Shown piece after piece: positions 7,395 through 8,649 of a DNA stretch of 8,649 nucleotides. The notes under the pieces are model-generated. The model ran no database searches. It was not told the origin of the DNA and saw nothing but the letters and a program-made list of their open reading frames with translations. Source of the stretch: an uncultured Clostridia bacterium. Lineage in GTDB: Bacteria > Bacillota > Clostridia > Christensenellales > Borkfalkiaceae. The stretch spans positions 1 through 8,649 of the forward strand of contig CAMWKX010000043.1 in NCBI GenBank assembly GCA_947174955.1. The letters run 5' to 3'. How positions within the stretch are numbered: the first letter of the stretch is position 1; each line of letters begins with the position of its first letter. A program made the position numbers and the translations under genes.

Positions 7395-8649
7395 TTAGTC
7401 CTCTCTTCCGCTTCTGTCCATAGCGAGAATTTCCTGAATTTCGGCAACCTTAGCCGACTCGCCCGACAGTATTTCGCAGAAATTGTCGTCGTCTTTTTTA
7501 TGCGAATACGTCCACAAGCCCTTGATAAACGCCGCGAACGTACGCGCGAGAATGGGTCGTATTTTGCCGCCGCGCCGTTCCGCTTCGCAGCGCGGGCACT
7601 CGGCTTCCCACGAACCGTTGAATTTAAGTATATGCGGGCGGCAGAGCGTTAAACGCGCTCTCTTTCTCTCCGAGCACGTCACGCACGGTGCAACCGCCTC
7701 GACGAACAGCCCCACTCTGCACTTTTCGGGGCACTTGTCTTTCAGGGGGCAAGCCGCGCACTTTTCCATTAAGTCCTGGTCGCCTATGTTGCCGTTTTCC
7801 TTATACGCGGCGAGCGCGGGACACTTTTCGAGCATACCGCCCTTTTCGAACCTCGGGCAGTGACTCATAGCGCAGATTTTGCGGCAGTAAACGTCGCGGT
7901 CGTCCTCTCTGCCCGTACTGCACATACTGCTGCCCGAATCGTAAACGCACTTATACCCCTCGGTTTCCATCGAGCGCGAGAAGGTGGTCTTGCACGTTCC
8001 GCACTGGAAGTCGTGCACGTTCATTTCGCGCATTAAGGTGTAGCCGTTCCCGCCACTGCGGCACGCGTCCGTGGCGCGGCATTTGAGCGCCTCGTCGTCC
8101 GTTTCCTTAAAGCGGTTGTAGTCGTCCTGCGTGAACAGCTTGACTTTTTTGCAGTTCTTGCAGCGCACTGTCACCATATGCTCGTTATTACTGCCCGATA
8201 TTATGGTCGCGTCGCCCGAATTGCTCGTCATAAGCCCTATGCGCGTGAAGTACGCGAGAACGTACCCTTCCAACGCGTTCATATCCGCGAGCGAATAAAT
8301 GCAAACGTCGTTTTCCTGCCTGATACGGAACACGCGCCCTATGCGCTGGTCCATCGAAAGCGGGTCGGGAGTAATCTGGAAGTTTATGATAACGTTGCAC
8401 GCCTGCAAATTCGCGCCCTCGGTGAGCGCCGCCGAATTGACGATTAATATCGCGTCTTTTTTAGCGTTGAACTTTCTTTCGAGCGCGTCGCCCGTGAAAT
8501 CTATAATTTCGTCCGCGTCCAGAATTCTGTCTGCGAACTCGGGCAGTTTTTTAAGCTCCGCCGCAAACTTGTCGGCAAGGCATAAATTTACCTCGTTGCC
8601 CGCATACGTGTAGACGTAGTCCGCCTTCAAATTGCGGTCGCGGTCGCCG
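7395..8649 (-). CDS. SF2/SNF2-like helicase, C-terminal part with Cys-rich tail (5' end outside window)
   Basis: The frame is open to the right edge, so the N-terminal ATPase lobe (Walker A, DExx) lies outside the window; a TTG near 8630 is only an internal codon. The visible start is the second RecA-like lobe of a superfamily 2 helicase. Motif V reads NSAALTEGANLQA (about 8440-8400), and motif VI reads DQRIGRVFRIRQ (8351-8316), close to the SNF2/RapA signature QRIGRxxRxGQ but with Arg where Gly is usual. From about 8165 to 7475 the tail carries roughly 22 cysteines, including CKNC, CGTC, CVTC and CPRC pairs and a CX2CX5CX3C cluster. These should bind zinc or an iron-sulphur cluster. Family knowledge suggests ATP-driven remodelling or translocation on nucleic acid; substrate and partner are unknown. 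The gene ends in TAA 3 nt before the next start, and the next gene's Shine-Dalgarno lies inside it. I am confident of the helicase lobe and unsure of the subfamily. Confidence 0.85.
   Translation of the reverse strand, partial: GDRDRNLKADYVYTYAGNEVNLCLADKFAAELKKLPEFADRILDADEIIDFTGDALERKFNAKKDAILIVNSAALTEGANLQACNVIINFQITPDPLSMDQRIGRVFRIRQENDVCIYSLADMNALEGYVLAYFTRIGLMTSNSGDATIISGSNNEHMVTVRCKNCKKVKLFTQDDYNRFKETDDEALKCRATDACRSGGNGYTLMREMNVHDFQCGTCKTTFSRSMETEGYKCVYDSGSSMCSTGREDDRDVYCRKICAMSHCPRFEKGGMLEKCPALAAYKENGNIGDQDLMEKCAACPLKDKCPEKCRVGLFVEAVAPCVTCSERKRARLTLCRPHILKFNGSWEAECPRCEAERRGGKIRPILARTFAAFIKGLWTYSHKKDDDNFCEILSGESAKVAEIQEILAMDRSGRED
7399..7404 (-). promoter_or_regulatory. Shine-Dalgarno for the zinc-ribbon gene
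   Basis: AGAGGA on the minus strand ends 7 nt before the ATG at 7391-7389. It lies within the last codons of the helicase gene. This supports the ATG chosen and suggests translational coupling across the 3-nt gap (TAA GCT ATG). Confidence 0.7.

Noticed and set aside
7719..7760. Radical SAM/SPASM peptide-modifying enzyme
   Set aside because: The CX2CX5CX3C spacing matches, but no CX3CX2C radical SAM core is visible and the protein begins with a helicase lobe, so only the motif resemblance is kept.
7395..8649. DISARM, Druantia or BREX-type defence helicase
   Set aside because: None of their expected partners (DUF1998 protein, PLD nuclease, methyltransferase, PglZ) is visible, and the neighbours have a different character.
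1..8649. Promoters, intrinsic terminators, tRNA genes, CRISPR arrays or insertion sequences
   Set aside because: Coding sequence fills the window with gaps of at most 3 nt. I saw no GC-rich hairpin followed by a T-run at any gene end, no cloverleaf, no regularly spaced short repeats and no transposase.

Overview
The window is a dense, single-direction gene cluster. Every supported gene is on the minus strand, so transcription runs from the right edge (8649) to the left edge (1). No non-coding gap exceeds a few bases, and no promoter, terminator, RNA gene, CRISPR array or transposase is visible. Both end genes run off the window, so this is the middle of a longer operon. The organism looks like a monoderm gut-type Bacillota (Clostridia) of moderate GC content. 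This rests on purine-rich Shine-Dalgarno sites, a TTG start, and a surface protein combining MBG/YDG, BspA-like and InlB-like modules. The placement is an inference from style and was not checked by any search.

Layout in order of transcription: (1) 8649-7395, the C-terminal part of an SF2/SNF2-like helicase (motifs V and VI visible) with a long cysteine-rich tail. (2) 7391-5691, an unrecognised protein with two clear CX2C...CX2C zinc ribbons. (3) 5689-3167 continued by 3219-2500, a membrane protein with five N-terminal transmembrane helices and a large predicted extracytoplasmic region of MBG/YDG-type beta repeats; one extra base near 3220 breaks its frame. (4) 2513-1437, an unrecognised soluble protein with a faint Sel1/TPR-like N-terminal helical region. 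(5) 1440-1, a coiled-coil protein truncated by the left edge.

The genes are tightly packed: 3-nt gap, 1-nt gap, 14-nt overlap and 4-nt ATGA overlap. This implies one transcript and translational coupling. The mixture is unusual: a DNA/RNA-remodelling ATPase with metal-binding tail, a zinc-ribbon partner, a surface-anchored repeat protein and a coiled-coil protein. It matches no defence, secretion or mobile-element system that I can name from the sequence. An uncharacterised multi-protein system is a reasonable hypothesis, but its function cannot be read from this window.

The most concrete oddity is the frame break in the surface-protein gene. It lies between two identical 23-bp direct repeats 250 bp apart. 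Because 250 is 3x83+1, a deletion between the repeats would remove the break and restore the frame.
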